Below are positions 46,651 to 56,942 of a stretch of DNA of 64,000 bases, one piece after another (within the stretch, counting starts at the first letter, position 1; every line of letters begins with the position of its first letter). The notes beneath the pieces are model-generated. The model had not been told where the DNA came from. It ran no database searches and saw only the letters and a list, made by a program, of their open reading frames with translations. Made by a program: the position numbers and the translations under genes. Origin of the DNA: Vermamoeba vermiformis (lineage: Eukaryota > Tubulinea > Echinamoebida); the NCBI GenBank assembly GCA_045837725.1, contig JBEWZL010000123.1, positions 310,001-374,000 of the forward strand, given 5' to 3'.

Positions 46651-46739
46651 TACTCGTATATTATGCCAGCACTCCTTCGATCGTCAGCGGCTCTGCAGCA
46701 ATTTTGTTGCTTGTTGCTTTGATTAGAACGATCCATTAA
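46651..46739 (+). pseudogene. orphan last exon of an array gene
   Basis: After a PyAG acceptor the sequence reads VLVYYASTPSIVSGSAAILL and LVALI, the GPI-tail exon of the family in the right splice phase (+1). It has no stalk, runs through the usual stop to RTIH-stop, and lacks exons 1-3. A remnant of an eighth copy, 140 nt after gene 5. Confidence 0.7.
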
Positions 46740-46871
46740 TTAGTATACCATTTCCTCAAGATCCAGCGGCTAGGCTAGAGACAGTCTAGATTTACTTTTG
46801 CTTACCATAATGGCCCGTTAATCTCACGTGTATCTCCGCCTCCGAGCCGTCATTGTGCCGGAGATATTTCA

Positions 46872-46890
46872 GCGCAAGAATCTTGCGCAG
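46872..46890 (+). promoter_or_regulatory. array upstream element, palindromic form
   Basis: GCGCAAGAATCTTGCGCAG is a near-perfect palindrome (GCGCAAGA/TCTTGCGC around one base) about 90-107 nt before the gene 6 ATG. Its right half matches the gene 7 element TTCTTGCGCAAAAT. Confidence 0.5.
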
Positions 46891-46978
46891 GACGACATAC
46901 CCCGATTCACAGCGGTAATACAAGTTACACAAACTGAATCATTGTTATTGTTTTCGTGATACTTGCAACTCAAACCAG

Positions 46979-47909
46979 ATGCGACTTGCCTTTTTTCTAA
47001 TACTTGCTGCGGTAGCTATCAGCAACGCTTATATAATTGTTAACACGTACAGCGATGCAAGCTGCTCCGAAGCCTCGTTGATGGCTGTGCAAGTAAGATG
47101 TTTCAGGACAAAAACTGTCGGATCTAACTTTACTTCATCAGATCACGTATGACTCTGACTTCTGTTCTGTGCAGAGTACCTACCCGGGTGGCTGCAACAG
47201 CAACGATTTATTGCCCGGAGTCACTTTTTCAATCGATTACAGCAATTGCGGCAATTCTTCTGCAGTTTATTCCTTTACGGATGGCTGGCAATATGTTGTG
47301 GCTGGTTTCAGCGATAACTACTGCAACTTTTCAAAGTATGGCATTTGGGGCGGTTTTGGAGGTATTTCATAACTATATCTATCTCGTTTGTAACGTACAT
47401 CGCTAACTCAAAAAACAAATCTAGCAGCAAAAAGTTTGGACAATACGCCGGTCGCCGTTATTGGGTTCAACCCAGAACGGAAGTGTTGGACCAACTACGG
47501 AAAATGTAACACTTATTTGTAATTCTACGGGCGTCATCTCTTTCGCCGTCTGCGTTACTTTGAACTCGATCAATCAATGCCAGGCTTACGAAGTGGAAAA
47601 CGGCGTTTGTGCATTTCAATCTCCTACTGGTGTCTTTCAACAAACGTGTTCGATAGTTCCTCCTGGTATTAAATGCGCTCTATAAATTAATTTTTGTTTG
47701 TGTTCTAATGATGAGATCTTTTAGTCGCACCAGTCGCCGAACCAATCGCTGAACCAGTCCAAGAACCTATTTCGAGCAATACTTCTGAACCGATTAATAG
47801 CCCCTATAGTCCAGTTGCAGTACCTACTAAAGTACCTACTGCAAAAACAAGCGCTTCTTCGTTCCTCTTCCGATCTCTTGCATGCTTGTCGCTTGTAATC
47901 TTGATTTAA
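46979..47909 (+). pseudogene. array gene 6: diverged surface protein paralogue, frame change in exon 3
   Basis: Exon 1 MRLAFFLILAAVAISNAY, with NTYSDASCSEASLMAVQ. Exon 2 (from about 47174) is intact: PGVTFSIDYSNCGNSS, TDGWQYVVAGFSDNYCNFSK. Exon 3 (from about 47428) starts SLDNTPVAVIG in the family frame, then shifts near 47,460 to GSTQNGSVGPTTENVTLICN and stays open to the donor. Exon 4 (about 47725-47909) has a Pro/Glu/Ser stalk and a hydrophobic end (SSFLFRSLACLSLVILI). Gene 7 is its nearest relative by exon 2 sequence. Pseudogene or assembly indel. Confidence 0.7.
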
Positions 47910-48555
47910 TATGACCTGCGCGTACGAATCGATAATAGGCATAAATAAAACTTGATATGCAATTCTTTTGCAACCCTATTGATATTTAAAATGAGTGCCA
48001 CAGTCTGATTTTAAACGTTTAACATAAGTTTAATTTCGTAAATTAATGTTATTTTCTTAAAATCGTATGTTATTACCATGCCGATAGTTTAAAATCGAAG
48101 CAAGTTGTTTCCCCTTTGCCTCGAGCGCGGTCGTCTCCGTTTGATCAGCCAACCAGCACTAAGCCAATGCTGAAAAGTCAACCCAATATTGGAGCAATTA
48201 ATTAGCTGGCCTTTCTTCTTCTTAAGGTATCGCTAGAGAATTCAATAGCGAGACAAGTGCCATTAAGATCCCCCATTAGTTTCTAGTCTTTGGCGCAGTT
48301 TCTAATTCATGAGTACAATAGTATTTATATCATCTAATCTTGCACTTACTTGATGCTTGTATACTCACGTAGCCTAGTGGATTGAATTACGATGACACTT
48401 CGTGACAATTTGTGACACGTGTTATTGACATGTATTTGTAACTTACTCCGCACGATTCTTGCGCAAAATGGCTGTAATCGCTCATTAAAAAAATAACTTA
48501 GCCACTAAATGATTGAATAATTATTCTTGATTAAATCGATCAACATACCAGCTCG
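47910..48555. other. spacer, no gene seen
   Basis: 3' region of gene 6 and promoter of gene 7. No other feature recognised. Confidence 0.5.
48456..48469 (+). promoter_or_regulatory. array upstream element, copy 7
   Basis: TTCTTGCGCAAAAT, about 87-100 nt before the gene 7 ATG. Confidence 0.55.
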
Positions 48556-49513
48556 ATGAAAATGACGGAACTAGTTGTATTCGTTCTTGCGCTCATTGTT
48601 GCAATGAGCCAAGCTTACGTCGTAGTGGACACTTATGCTGATGAAAACTGCAATACTACGCTGATTGCGAGATACATCGTAAGTATTCTGCAAGAGAAGA
48701 ACTTGATCTGTCTAGGTGTTAGATTTGCCATTAATTATTTTTTGTTGTTTAGTCCAATATACCTTGCAATCCACCAAAGCTTCGATCAACATTGCAGCAA
48801 CAATCAAGTTGCAACAGCAACAGCACTCTTCCCGGTGTTAATTTTATCTTCGACTACACGTACTGCAACTTCGCTGGCAACGACACGACTGAGCCAAGTT
48901 TTCCTGAAGGATGGCAGTATATTAAATATACAGATGACATTAACTGCAATTTTACTAACTCTTATTTCTATGCTTTTGGAGGTAATTATTAATATTGCGG
49001 ATGCGATCTTTTTTCGTAGCTCGATCGAGACTAACATCATGATTATTACCTTGATTAGCACCTCAAAGCTTGACCGATGTTAATATTGCCGTTTTTACGT
49101 CATTTGGTAACATGGTCCCGGCCAACACGAGCATGTCTTGCGCTGCATCCGGAGTTTTGTCCTATTCTGCGTGCCTTCCTTCCCTCGGTGGCTTATTTTG
49201 CCTTGATTATAATTTAAATAGTAATACTTGTGCAGTAAATAGCGCCAATACTGTTTACGCGCTGCAAACTTCATGCACTGCTCCTCCTGGTACGCGGAAT
49301 TATTTTCGTTACGCGGATGTAGCTCTAACTTTTTTAATTTTAGTTTCTGTGCCAAGCACTGAACCAATAACGAACGAACCTATGTCTGTACCTGTTGTTG
49401 CTTCGCCTGTCAAGACCCCACTTAAAGCTCCAACTGCCAAAGCAAGTAACGCTTCTCTAGTCTCCTTTGGATCGGCTTGCTATTTTGTCATTAATTTTAT
49501 GCTTATAAATTAA
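48556..49513 (+). CDS. array gene 7: secreted Cys-rich surface protein
   Basis: Four intact exons (48556-48678, about 48754-48981, about 49061-49289 and about 49344-49513). Signal peptide MKMTELVVFVLALIVAMSQA, then TYADENCNTTLIARYI, TLPGVNFIFDYTYC, FPEGWQYIKYTDDINCNFTN, ANTSMSCAASGVLSYSACL and YALQTSCTAPP. The stalk is Pro/Thr/Ala-rich. The tail SLVSFGSACYFVINFMLIN is hydrophobic but less regular than in genes 1, 3 and 5. Last member of the array. Confidence 0.85.
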
Positions 49514-49757
49514 AATATTTAAAATTCTAAAGCCATACCTTTCACTCTTATTGGCCAAGTTGATATCGAATAGAAAGATTATTCTCCGACGATCAGGATC
49601 CTGAATGATATTGAGTTAATATTTTAGTTATATTCATCTAAAATCGCCTTACTGGCAATCTCATTATTTCTGACTATTCTCTGCGACGGATCTGCGTTGT
49701 CGCGGGTAGGGTATGAATTTTCAGTTTATTGATATTGTTATACAGTCACGTGCTTCA

Positions 49758-50792
49758 TCAGTTTATTCCATGTGCTTGTTTATACTCGATGGCAAATTGC
49801 TTAATTTCAGTATTACCGTACAACGAGCACATTCCCAAAGGAGTGAGCAGATCTGATGATTCGTTAGAGGGCTATTTGACGTCAATCAAACGTACCTTTA
49901 TCTTGTGCAAGCATGTCAGACTTGTACTCGAGCAGTAGTTGTATTAATTTTTTGCTGCCACGCTGAACTGCGACATGTAAAGGCTACATCCGTTAGAAAA
50001 ATTAGCGGAAAATTTTTAAGACTTACTGTTTGTTGCCACACGTTTTCTAGTGCTTGAACGTTTGCACCCATCTCGAGTAATAATTTAGCACAATCGAATG
50101 CGTTGTAATAACAAGCTGAACGAATAAAAGTTAAGGTCTACATCCGCATCCAAAAATTAAGAAAATTTTCTTACCACTATGCAATAGCGTTCTGCCCATG
50201 CTAATGACGTAATTTGGATTATTTCCGTACGCGATGAACTCCTTTAAGCAGTTTACAGCGTCATTAGCAAATATGGCTTGAATTTCCGTCGCTGAAGTCA
50301 AGATCTTTTGTTGCCTGATCAATTTTCGCGCCAAAATTTCGAGATCGTACGTGAGGACGAATGAATACAGCGTGTTTTTAGATTTAAGCTCTTGCATGTA
50401 ATTAGATGCAGCGACATTTGTCTTAAAAGCGCCAATTTCTTCGGCGTAGGTTTGAATTATGACGTGGATTGTAGGGAGTACGGGTTCTGGTGGTAGATGC
50501 GCTGAAAAATTATTTTTATACCACGCGATTATCATATTATCTTCGTTGCAAACATTGTTGATCCATTTCGATATTTGTTTGACTCGCTGAATTTGTCCTA
50601 AAAAAATATCAAAATTACTAAATATTAGTAATATGCCCGACAAAAATGTATTATCGAGTGAATATATGAAACTGCAATATTATAGGGCTTAATAAAATAT
50701 TTACGTGGGTCTTCGATTAAATCGAGGAACTTCAAAATATTCTCGTGCATCTCGCTTGGCAGATCGTTCCAAGTAGTTTCCTTTCTCTCCAT
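49758..50792 (-). CDS. F-box/ankyrin protein
   Basis: Start at 50792: MERKETTWNDLPSEMHENIL continues KFLDLIEDPRQIQRVKQISK, a clear F-box. A helical middle part (LYSFVLTYDLEILARKLI) leads into ankyrin repeats: CLKEFIAYGNNPNYVISMGR with TLLHSACYYNAFDCAKLLLE and MGANVQALENVWQQ, then TPLHVAVQRGSKKLIQLLLE and LLTPLGMCSLYGNTEIKQFA. Six or so exons, in frame to the stop at 49758-49760. A likely SCF receptor with ankyrin recognition surface. The second F-box/ankyrin protein in the window, but without an SH2 domain. Confidence 0.78.
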
Positions 50793-50952
50793 CTCGAGAT
50801 TATATTTTTCAGTCGTATGTGGTTGTGGTAAGCTGTTTTACAATTTGATGAATGAACACAATTTTGTGACGGTCAAAATAGTAAAAACGAAACATGGGAA
50901 CTGTACAAAGGAATTTTTAAAAATTACGTACTGCGAAGTTTTACTATGAAAA

Positions 50953-52613
50953 TTAGAATAAGGCCATGATTGTACACAAAGCTAAAGCAGCAGCTTTTTC
51001 AGCGACGACAGAATCGCTCGTTTTGGATGTCGGAGCCTTTGCTTGTGGCTGATTTTGCGCCTGAGGCTGGCCCTGTGCTTGAGGCTGGCTCGCCACTGGA
51101 GGCTCAATTGCAGTACATCCATCATTACCAAACCCATCCCCGGTGTATCCTTCCTGGCACGTGCACGTGACGGTCAAACCATTGGGTGCACAATCAGCGT
51201 TTGTGTTGCATGGATTCCACTCGGTAGCACATAAATTGACTGGTAGTACGAATACGGACGTGACAGGTATCGATCCACTGCTATCTTGAGTACCACCGTG
51301 AACCCACATATGACCAGGAATTGCTCCAGAAATTGCGAATTCCAATCTTGATCCGACCTCGTTGCTCGCACTTGAAATTTGCAGAGATCCGTACACAGGT
51401 GCGCTTTCAACGAGCTCTTGATTGCCACTGATGATTGCCCACTGTCCCAATGTGATATTGTAGCTCCAGACTTGACTCAAGGCCAAATTCAGAGACTTGT
51501 TGATCGCGCGTTCGCCACCATAGTAGGTAATAACGTCGTTGCCAGAATAGACCAAGGATCCTGCATAGGTCGGGGCTGGCCAGTTGTTGGCTGAATATTG
51601 TCCTGCCGTGCCAAAAACAGGTTCCGCAGATCCGACAGAACCGCCCATAAATGCCCACTCGAGCGTGGAAGGAGTAAAGCGCCAAAGCTCGCTGGTACTA
51701 ATGTAACTTCCTCCTATTCCGGCTAACCCTGAGTACACCCTGAAATTTCCATTGGATTTATGTTAGTCAACGTTTGGTCAACGGTCGGGTCAGTTAAATC
51801 GTTGCTTACCAAACATTGCCTTCTTTGTCCACAACGGCTTGACAATCCCATACATTGGGCGGATAATAGGCCTTAGAAGCTTGACCAATATCTCCTCTAT
51901 TACCTGGATCATCAGCGGCGCTTGAGCCGCTGATCCAAGTCCAAATGTTCGCCGAAATGTTGTAGCACCAAACATCGTTCAAATTGATTTTATCAGTGCC
52001 TCCAGCGAACATCCATAATGTCTTACTAGCCTTGTCGACCCACGTAGCTGATCCGGTTCGCTTGGACGGAAACGTCGAAGAATTTCCTACGCCCAAATCG
52101 CCCCAGTTGCCGGCGGGATCGTAGTCGGAGATCAGGGTCCATTCCAAGGACGAAATGTTAAAAGAATAAAAATCTGAGTAAACTGGGTTGTAGTTTGCCT
52201 CGCCTCCAAACAAATAAATGATATCGTCGAGAATCCACAAATTGTATCCACCGCGAGGCGGTTGGGATGGAGCCAGTTGTCGTTACATTTACCCAAGTAA
52301 AATTATTTTTTACATCAAGCTTCCAAACGCCAGCATCCAACGGACGGTAATCTGATTTTAAAACAATTAGATAAAAATATGAAGTCTTGGTAACGGTTTT
52401 TTTATCAAAACGAATGAATTAACTTCGTTTCTTACTTCTATCCTCGCCTCCAAAAAACCAAATATCGCCCTTCGAGTCTTGAACAAGCGTATGGTACAAT
52501 CGCTGGCCGATCGGAGACTCAGGACCGTTGATCCAGATTGGGTCGAGGTAGAAATTCGAACTTGCCGCAAAGGCAAACGGAAACAATAACGCAAGAAACA
52601 ATATGTTGGTCAT
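50953..52613 (-). CDS. secreted Kelch-repeat/EGF protein, GPI-type
   Basis: Signal peptide MTNILFLALLFPFAFAAS at 52613. Six Kelch blades follow (RLYHTLVQDSKGDIWFFGGE, LDDIIYLFGGEANYNPVYSD, TLWMFAGGTDKINLNDVWCY, NVWVYSGLAGIGGSYISTSE, GSLVYSGNDVITYYGGERAI, HMWVHGGTQDSSGS). Then an EGF-like module (CATEWNPCNTNADCAPNG, TVTCTCQEGYTGDGFGN), a Gln/Ala/Pro stalk (QPQAQGQPQAQNQPQAK) and a GPI-like tail (AEKAAALALCTIMALF). Near 52,255 the frame changes once between SIPTAS and GYNLWILDD, within the PRGG motif of blade 2. Otherwise intact; three or so introns. Extracellular Kelch/EGF proteins may bind matrix or prey surface glycans. Confidence 0.83.
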
Positions 52614-52831
52614 GTTGCAATCTTTTGCAAAAACTGAAAGTGGAAAATTTAAATTTTGGTTTAGAGCTTTTGCCGAAAACCGGATCTGGCACCGTATTAG
52701 CACATACGCCGTTTCCAACCGATGCTAGAGTGGTTGTTTTTAAGGTACATACGATTGGCCGACAATCATGAAGATGGCAAGCTTGAATTCCGGATGCAAA
52801 ACAGCCGTAAGTTATGCTTCAGCAAACCTGA

Positions 52832-54540
52832 TTAAAAACGATTATCATTAAGATAATGCATATATACGTATTCAGTTACGTACAATTTGTCAAATAAACC
52901 TTCGATTTGATGAGACTTAAGGACTTTCAGATCGGATGCGTCGTTGTTCCAGACCACTTGAGATAGCACTGACTGGTTCTGATGAGCTTCTTCCGCGCTC
53001 AAAACAAATGCAAAGGATTGGCTCTTGACTGCGACGATCGCTTGAGTAGCTGTTCCAATTTTCAGTGAACGGGTCAACGTCGGTTTTTTAACGTCCATCC
53101 ACATTTCTTCGTCATCACATGGAATTCTTATGCGAGCCTCTTCGATGCTATTTATAGTAAATGCTATTATCCCGCGGTGACCTGCGCCAATAAGAACGAC
53201 GTTCTCGTTCAAAAGTGCCACGGAATTGAATTCGCTCCAGGAACCTCCGGCGAGTAATTCCAGCGGCAAACCTCCAATGAAGTCTTTGTACGGATTGATT
53301 TCTAATATTGAGTGCAGGGGCCCTCGATTCACATCACCAACGATGACGCCAGTACCACTTCCACTTTGATGATGACATTCTGTAGTGACCACGAAAGTAT
53401 CTCCGAATTTGTCCGCGAATTTGCAGTGTTCGTTGGGTCCGCTAACCATTTCGGGTAAATCCAACTTGGAAATCAGCTAAATGCACAACATAAGCTCAAC
53501 TCTAGCAAGACAATAGTAAGAAAATACCTTTGGCGGATGATTCCGTAAGTCATAAGTAAAGGCGTATTTAGGCCATAGGACGTCGTCTATCGCGAGCAAA
53601 GTTTTTGACGGTGAACTGGAGTCGTAGGCAAACGCATCGACTACCAAAAAAAACCCGTAAAATAGAACTTAGTTAACTCTCACATAACAATCAATATTGT
53701 TATTGTTACGTACTTGTCTTGAGGAATCTTGCGTTTTCAGCGCGTCCCCAAGTCTGCTCTTGCCATTCATGAAACATGTGAAGTGACAACTTTGGCTCCA
53801 ACATGTCAACACAGCCTACACGACCGGGGAATCCCTAACATCAAATTGTATTAGCACTGTCGGGAACTACAAATGTACGAGTGTTTGGTGCGAATCATCG
53901 CATTGCTATATTTGGAAATCACTCAAAAAGAGACCGGTAAACACTTACCAAAAACACTCGTTCTTTGATGGCGATGATTGCAGTGGGTGGCAAAGCATTG
54001 TCCATAACGAATGAGCCGTGCAATGTGATGGCCTTGGTGTGCTCGTTCATGTCGTACAAAGCAAAGACTCGTTCGTTCTTTTCTTTCAAATACACCACGC
54101 ACAACATGTGACCACTCACTACAAGGACAAAGTAATTAGCTTATATGCGATAATATAATTTTAGAATTAATACTTACGTGCTACAAGGTAATCAGGAATG
54201 CTGATATCTTGCGAAGATCCGAATGGCTTGCCAGGAAACACGTCCAACGACAAAGATCCGATAGAAACCTAAATCAAGGCATTAATAATTAAAGGTACTG
54301 GCTAATTCGTTTAATTTTTACATTACATGGAGAAAATCTTTATTTTTATTTCGATCTTTATTTTTATTTTCCGGATTTATGTCTGTCACTTACCAAATCC
54401 TCTTTTATTCCTGCATGGAATATTTGTAATGTTACTTTTCCCTTAATTTCATTGTCTCGGTATTCATAATCACGCTCCTTCTTCATTTTCCATTCCGATC
54501 GTGCTACTGCAAGGAAATGACCGTGCAAATAATGATCCAT
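52832..54540 (-). CDS. unrecognised protein, beta-rich, about 430 aa
   Basis: Starts at 54540 with MDHYLHGHFLAVARSEWKMK and KERDYEYRDNEIKGKVTLQI. Middle exons encode HMLCVVYLKEKNERVFALYD, PPTAIIAIKERVFL and EPKLSLHMFHEWQEQTWG. The last, longest exon (53464-52832) has GSGTGVIVGDVNRGPLHSIL and VVLIGAGHRGIIAFTINSIE. Alternating beta strands with small-residue turns suggest a propeller, but no blade signature is clear. No signal peptide, no membrane span. A relic of its first exon occurs at about 57.3 kb, so the gene has been duplicated. Confidence 0.65.
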
Positions 54541-54716
54541 TATAAAATATGCTTAAGATGTGTTGATTCAAACCGAATTCGATTCAATAAGTTAAGCCAG
54601 AAAATTGACAGAATTTGAGCGTAAGCAAGAAGCCTCCTAATTTCAAATATTACAGCGGTGCTAAAACCGAGATACAAATCAACTTACATTTAACATACTA
54701 TTAACTTATCGGTTAT

Positions 54717-54980
54717 TTATTGCATATTTATTATTAGGCCACTTCGTCCAAGTTGGTATTTTGACACTTGTTCCCACTTCTTAAGATCCAGTCGCTGTTG
54801 CTCGACGTGCGAACTGATTGTTTGAAACGCATCTGCACCAATAGGCAAGCGAAGCGGAGGATTATCTGATCGTAATATTTGATGGATGACGGCAGCTGCT
54901 TTCATTGGATCTCCAGGAGCGTGGTCTCGAATGAAGTCCATTCGTTGATTTATCTTCTCTACCACGGTCGCATCATTCAA
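54717..54980 (-). pseudogene. short-chain dehydrogenase relic, C-terminal part
   Basis: The minus strand encodes NQRMDFIRDHAPGDPMKAA, then AVIHQILRSDNPPLRLPIGA and DAFQTISSHVEQQRLDLKKW. This is the typical C-terminal end of bacterial-style SDRs (GDPxKAAxAI....NPPLRLxLGxDA). The frame is open to the stop at 54717 but has no ATG, and its upstream part is replaced at about 54,960-54,985 by sequence belonging to the same gene on the opposite strand. Confidence 0.7.
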
Positions 54981-55073
54981 ATAAGCAGCGTGTCAGGTCA
55001 AAACGGATCGCAATGCTTGCCGTTCTATTGCGCGAGTAAGTTTGCCCTCGAAGAATTTTCTGAAGGCTAATTT
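54967..55073 (+). pseudogene. short-chain dehydrogenase relic, active-site part
   Basis: The plus strand encodes GRIIQISSVSGQNGSQCLP and FYCASKFALEEFSEG-stop. This is the SDR catalytic segment (NISS...G, then YxASK with its neighbouring Ser). It faces away from the C-terminal part at 54717-54980, so an inversion has split the gene. The NAD-binding N-terminus is not found nearby. Confidence 0.7.
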
Positions 55074-55514
55074 CATTTTTCGATCGTGCAATGGCACACT
55101 GCCTCTGAATTAATTTGCGTGCGAGAAATTTCCAGCTTATTCTGCCGCGCGCATATCAAAAGACTTGAAATCGTAAACTGGTTTAATATCGGCACGTCAG
55201 CTTTTCAAGTTCAAAATATTTTAAAGCAAAACAACGAAATTTCCAAGTAAAATTGCTTTTCGTCGGTACGAATTCCTTTAAAGAGTAATCAAACAAACAG
55301 AGACGATTGACAGGTTTACGAAAAGTCAAATAAAAACAGTAACTCTGATTTCCAAGACGTTTGTCTTATTTTGGCATGCCGATAGTTGACGAGATAAAAG
55401 CGCAACGAACTCGCTATAGTTTCATTCAATCAAGCTAACAACAACTAAAACAACAAGAGCTTCTCTAGTCATATCAATTAACCGAGCATCGAGCCTCACT
55501 CAACGACCTGTCAA
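55074..55514. other. spacer and promoter of the repeat-stalk protein
   Basis: No gene recognised. AT-rich with CA-rich 5' UTR-like sequence just before 55515. Confidence 0.45.
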
Positions 55515-56942
55515 ATGAGAATTCTTACTTCGATTTTAATTTCATCGTGCCTAATCGCACTCGTGTATGGATGTAAGTAGTGAAGTTACTTTGCGTTACC
55601 TTAATATTGACCAATGAGCTGTTAGGGTGTCAACCAGGCGAGTTCCAATGCCAAGCTGGTACGGGTATTGGTTGCCAGCAAAACGATTGTCTTTGTTTGC
55701 CGGGTTGGCGAACAACTTTCCCTCTCTCCAATAACTGCGAACCAAGTAAGTACTTTAATAAGACATTATGACATATTATATCGATAACTTACCAAATAAC
55801 TTGTGTAGTTTGTGGCGACAACATGATCGTTGGCAATGAAGAATGCGATGGTGGTGTTGGCTGCTGTAATTGCCAGTACGTTAATTAGATGAATACTATT
55901 TCAAAGGCGCTGTACTAACTTGTTGCCTAGATGCCGTCAAGGATTCGTGCCATCCAATCCTCCTTCACAGGACTGCGTGCCTTGTGAACAACCACCAGTG
56001 CCTGTCTGCCCTCCTGTCCAACCTCCCCAGAATGAACCCGAGAGCCAACCCCAAAGCGAACCCGAGAACCAACCGCAAAACGAACCCGAGAACCAACCGC
56101 AAAATGAACCCGAGAACCAGCCCCAAAATGAACCCGAGAACCAACCTCAAAATGAGCCCGAGAACCAACCCGAGAACCAACCACAAAATGAACCCGAGAA
56201 CCAACCCGAGAACCAACCCCAAAATGAACCCGAGAACCAACCTCAAAATGAACCCGAGAACCAACCTCAAAATGAACCTGAAGGCCAATGCTTGTTCCGC
56301 ACTTACACTCAAGGTGCGTACGGTGCTTCATGCCACGGCAACAATCCTGCCTGCTTCCTTGAGACCAACTTCGGAACATGCTTCCCTAACGGCGCGTTGG
56401 TTGGCAGAACCGGATGCTTAGGCTCAGCGTTATTCACCAGCGCATCTGCCATTGAAGCATTCTTGCCTGCTGGTGGTCAGCCTCGAGGCATTACGGGAAC
56501 TTGGACCAATCCTACCAATGCTCAAGTCCCGGGTGTTTTGGCTGGACAACTCTTGACCGCTCTTCTCAACGTTGGCTTCGACACCTGCGACTCCAGCTTT
56601 TCTTCGTGCACCGAGCACACTCAAGACTTGTGCTTCCTTGACGGCAATTGCGAAGGCTTCAGTGTTATTGAAGTCATCAGCGCTGCTCAGTACATTATCT
56701 CGGGTTGCACTACTACTGGCTGCAGCACCAGTCTGCCCGCTGATCTTTGCGGTTTGTCCTACTCGCAAATCAACTCTTGTTTGGACACCTTCAACAACGC
56801 GTTTGACGGAGGCAGAGCCTCTAGCTCGCATTTTGGTACATGCGACACTCTCGAGATCTCTGGCAAAGCTACTAGCGATGCTAGCACTTCTGCTTATTGC
56901 GCCAGCTTTATGCTTATTTCTGCCACCGTTGCGTTGTTCTAA
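55515..56942 (+). CDS. secreted repeat-stalk protein, GPI-type, with bacterial-like domain
   Basis: Signal peptide MRILTSILISSCLIALVYG in exon 1. Exons 2 and 3 give a Cys-rich head (CQPGEFQCQAGTGIGCQQND, then CGDNMIVGNEECDGGVGCCN), the second part like the disintegrin-type GNxxxDxGC turn. The long last exon (from about 55931) holds a stalk of NEPENQPQ repeats, then about 200 residues starting FRTYTQGAYGASCHGNNPAC with AIEAFLPAGGQPRGITGTW and VLAGQLLTALLNVGFD. That region resembles a domain found in many bacterial surface proteins (TQGGWG...FLP.GGTP..L...VLAGQ). It ends in a hydrophobic GPI-like tail (AYCASFMLISATVALF). All frames intact. Confidence 0.8.
56031..56282 (+). repeat. 24-bp/12-bp tandem repeat coding for NEPENQPQ
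   Basis: About ten units of AATGAACCCGAGAACCAACC-type sequence. Most are eight codons (NEPENQPQ), and two places have an extra four-codon half unit (ENQP). Low divergence between units suggests recent expansion or gene conversion. The opposite strand is open and hydrophobic, but that is a by-product. Confidence 0.93.

Noticed and set aside
49095-49367. Lys-rich minus-strand frame within array gene 7
   Set aside because: Antisense of exons and an intron of gene 7.
56031-56282. CRISPR array
   Set aside because: Tandem coding repeats without spacers in a eukaryotic gene.
55927-56379. Hydrophobic repeat proteins on the minus strand
   Set aside because: Mirror of the NEPENQPQ repeat; no start, signal or homologue.
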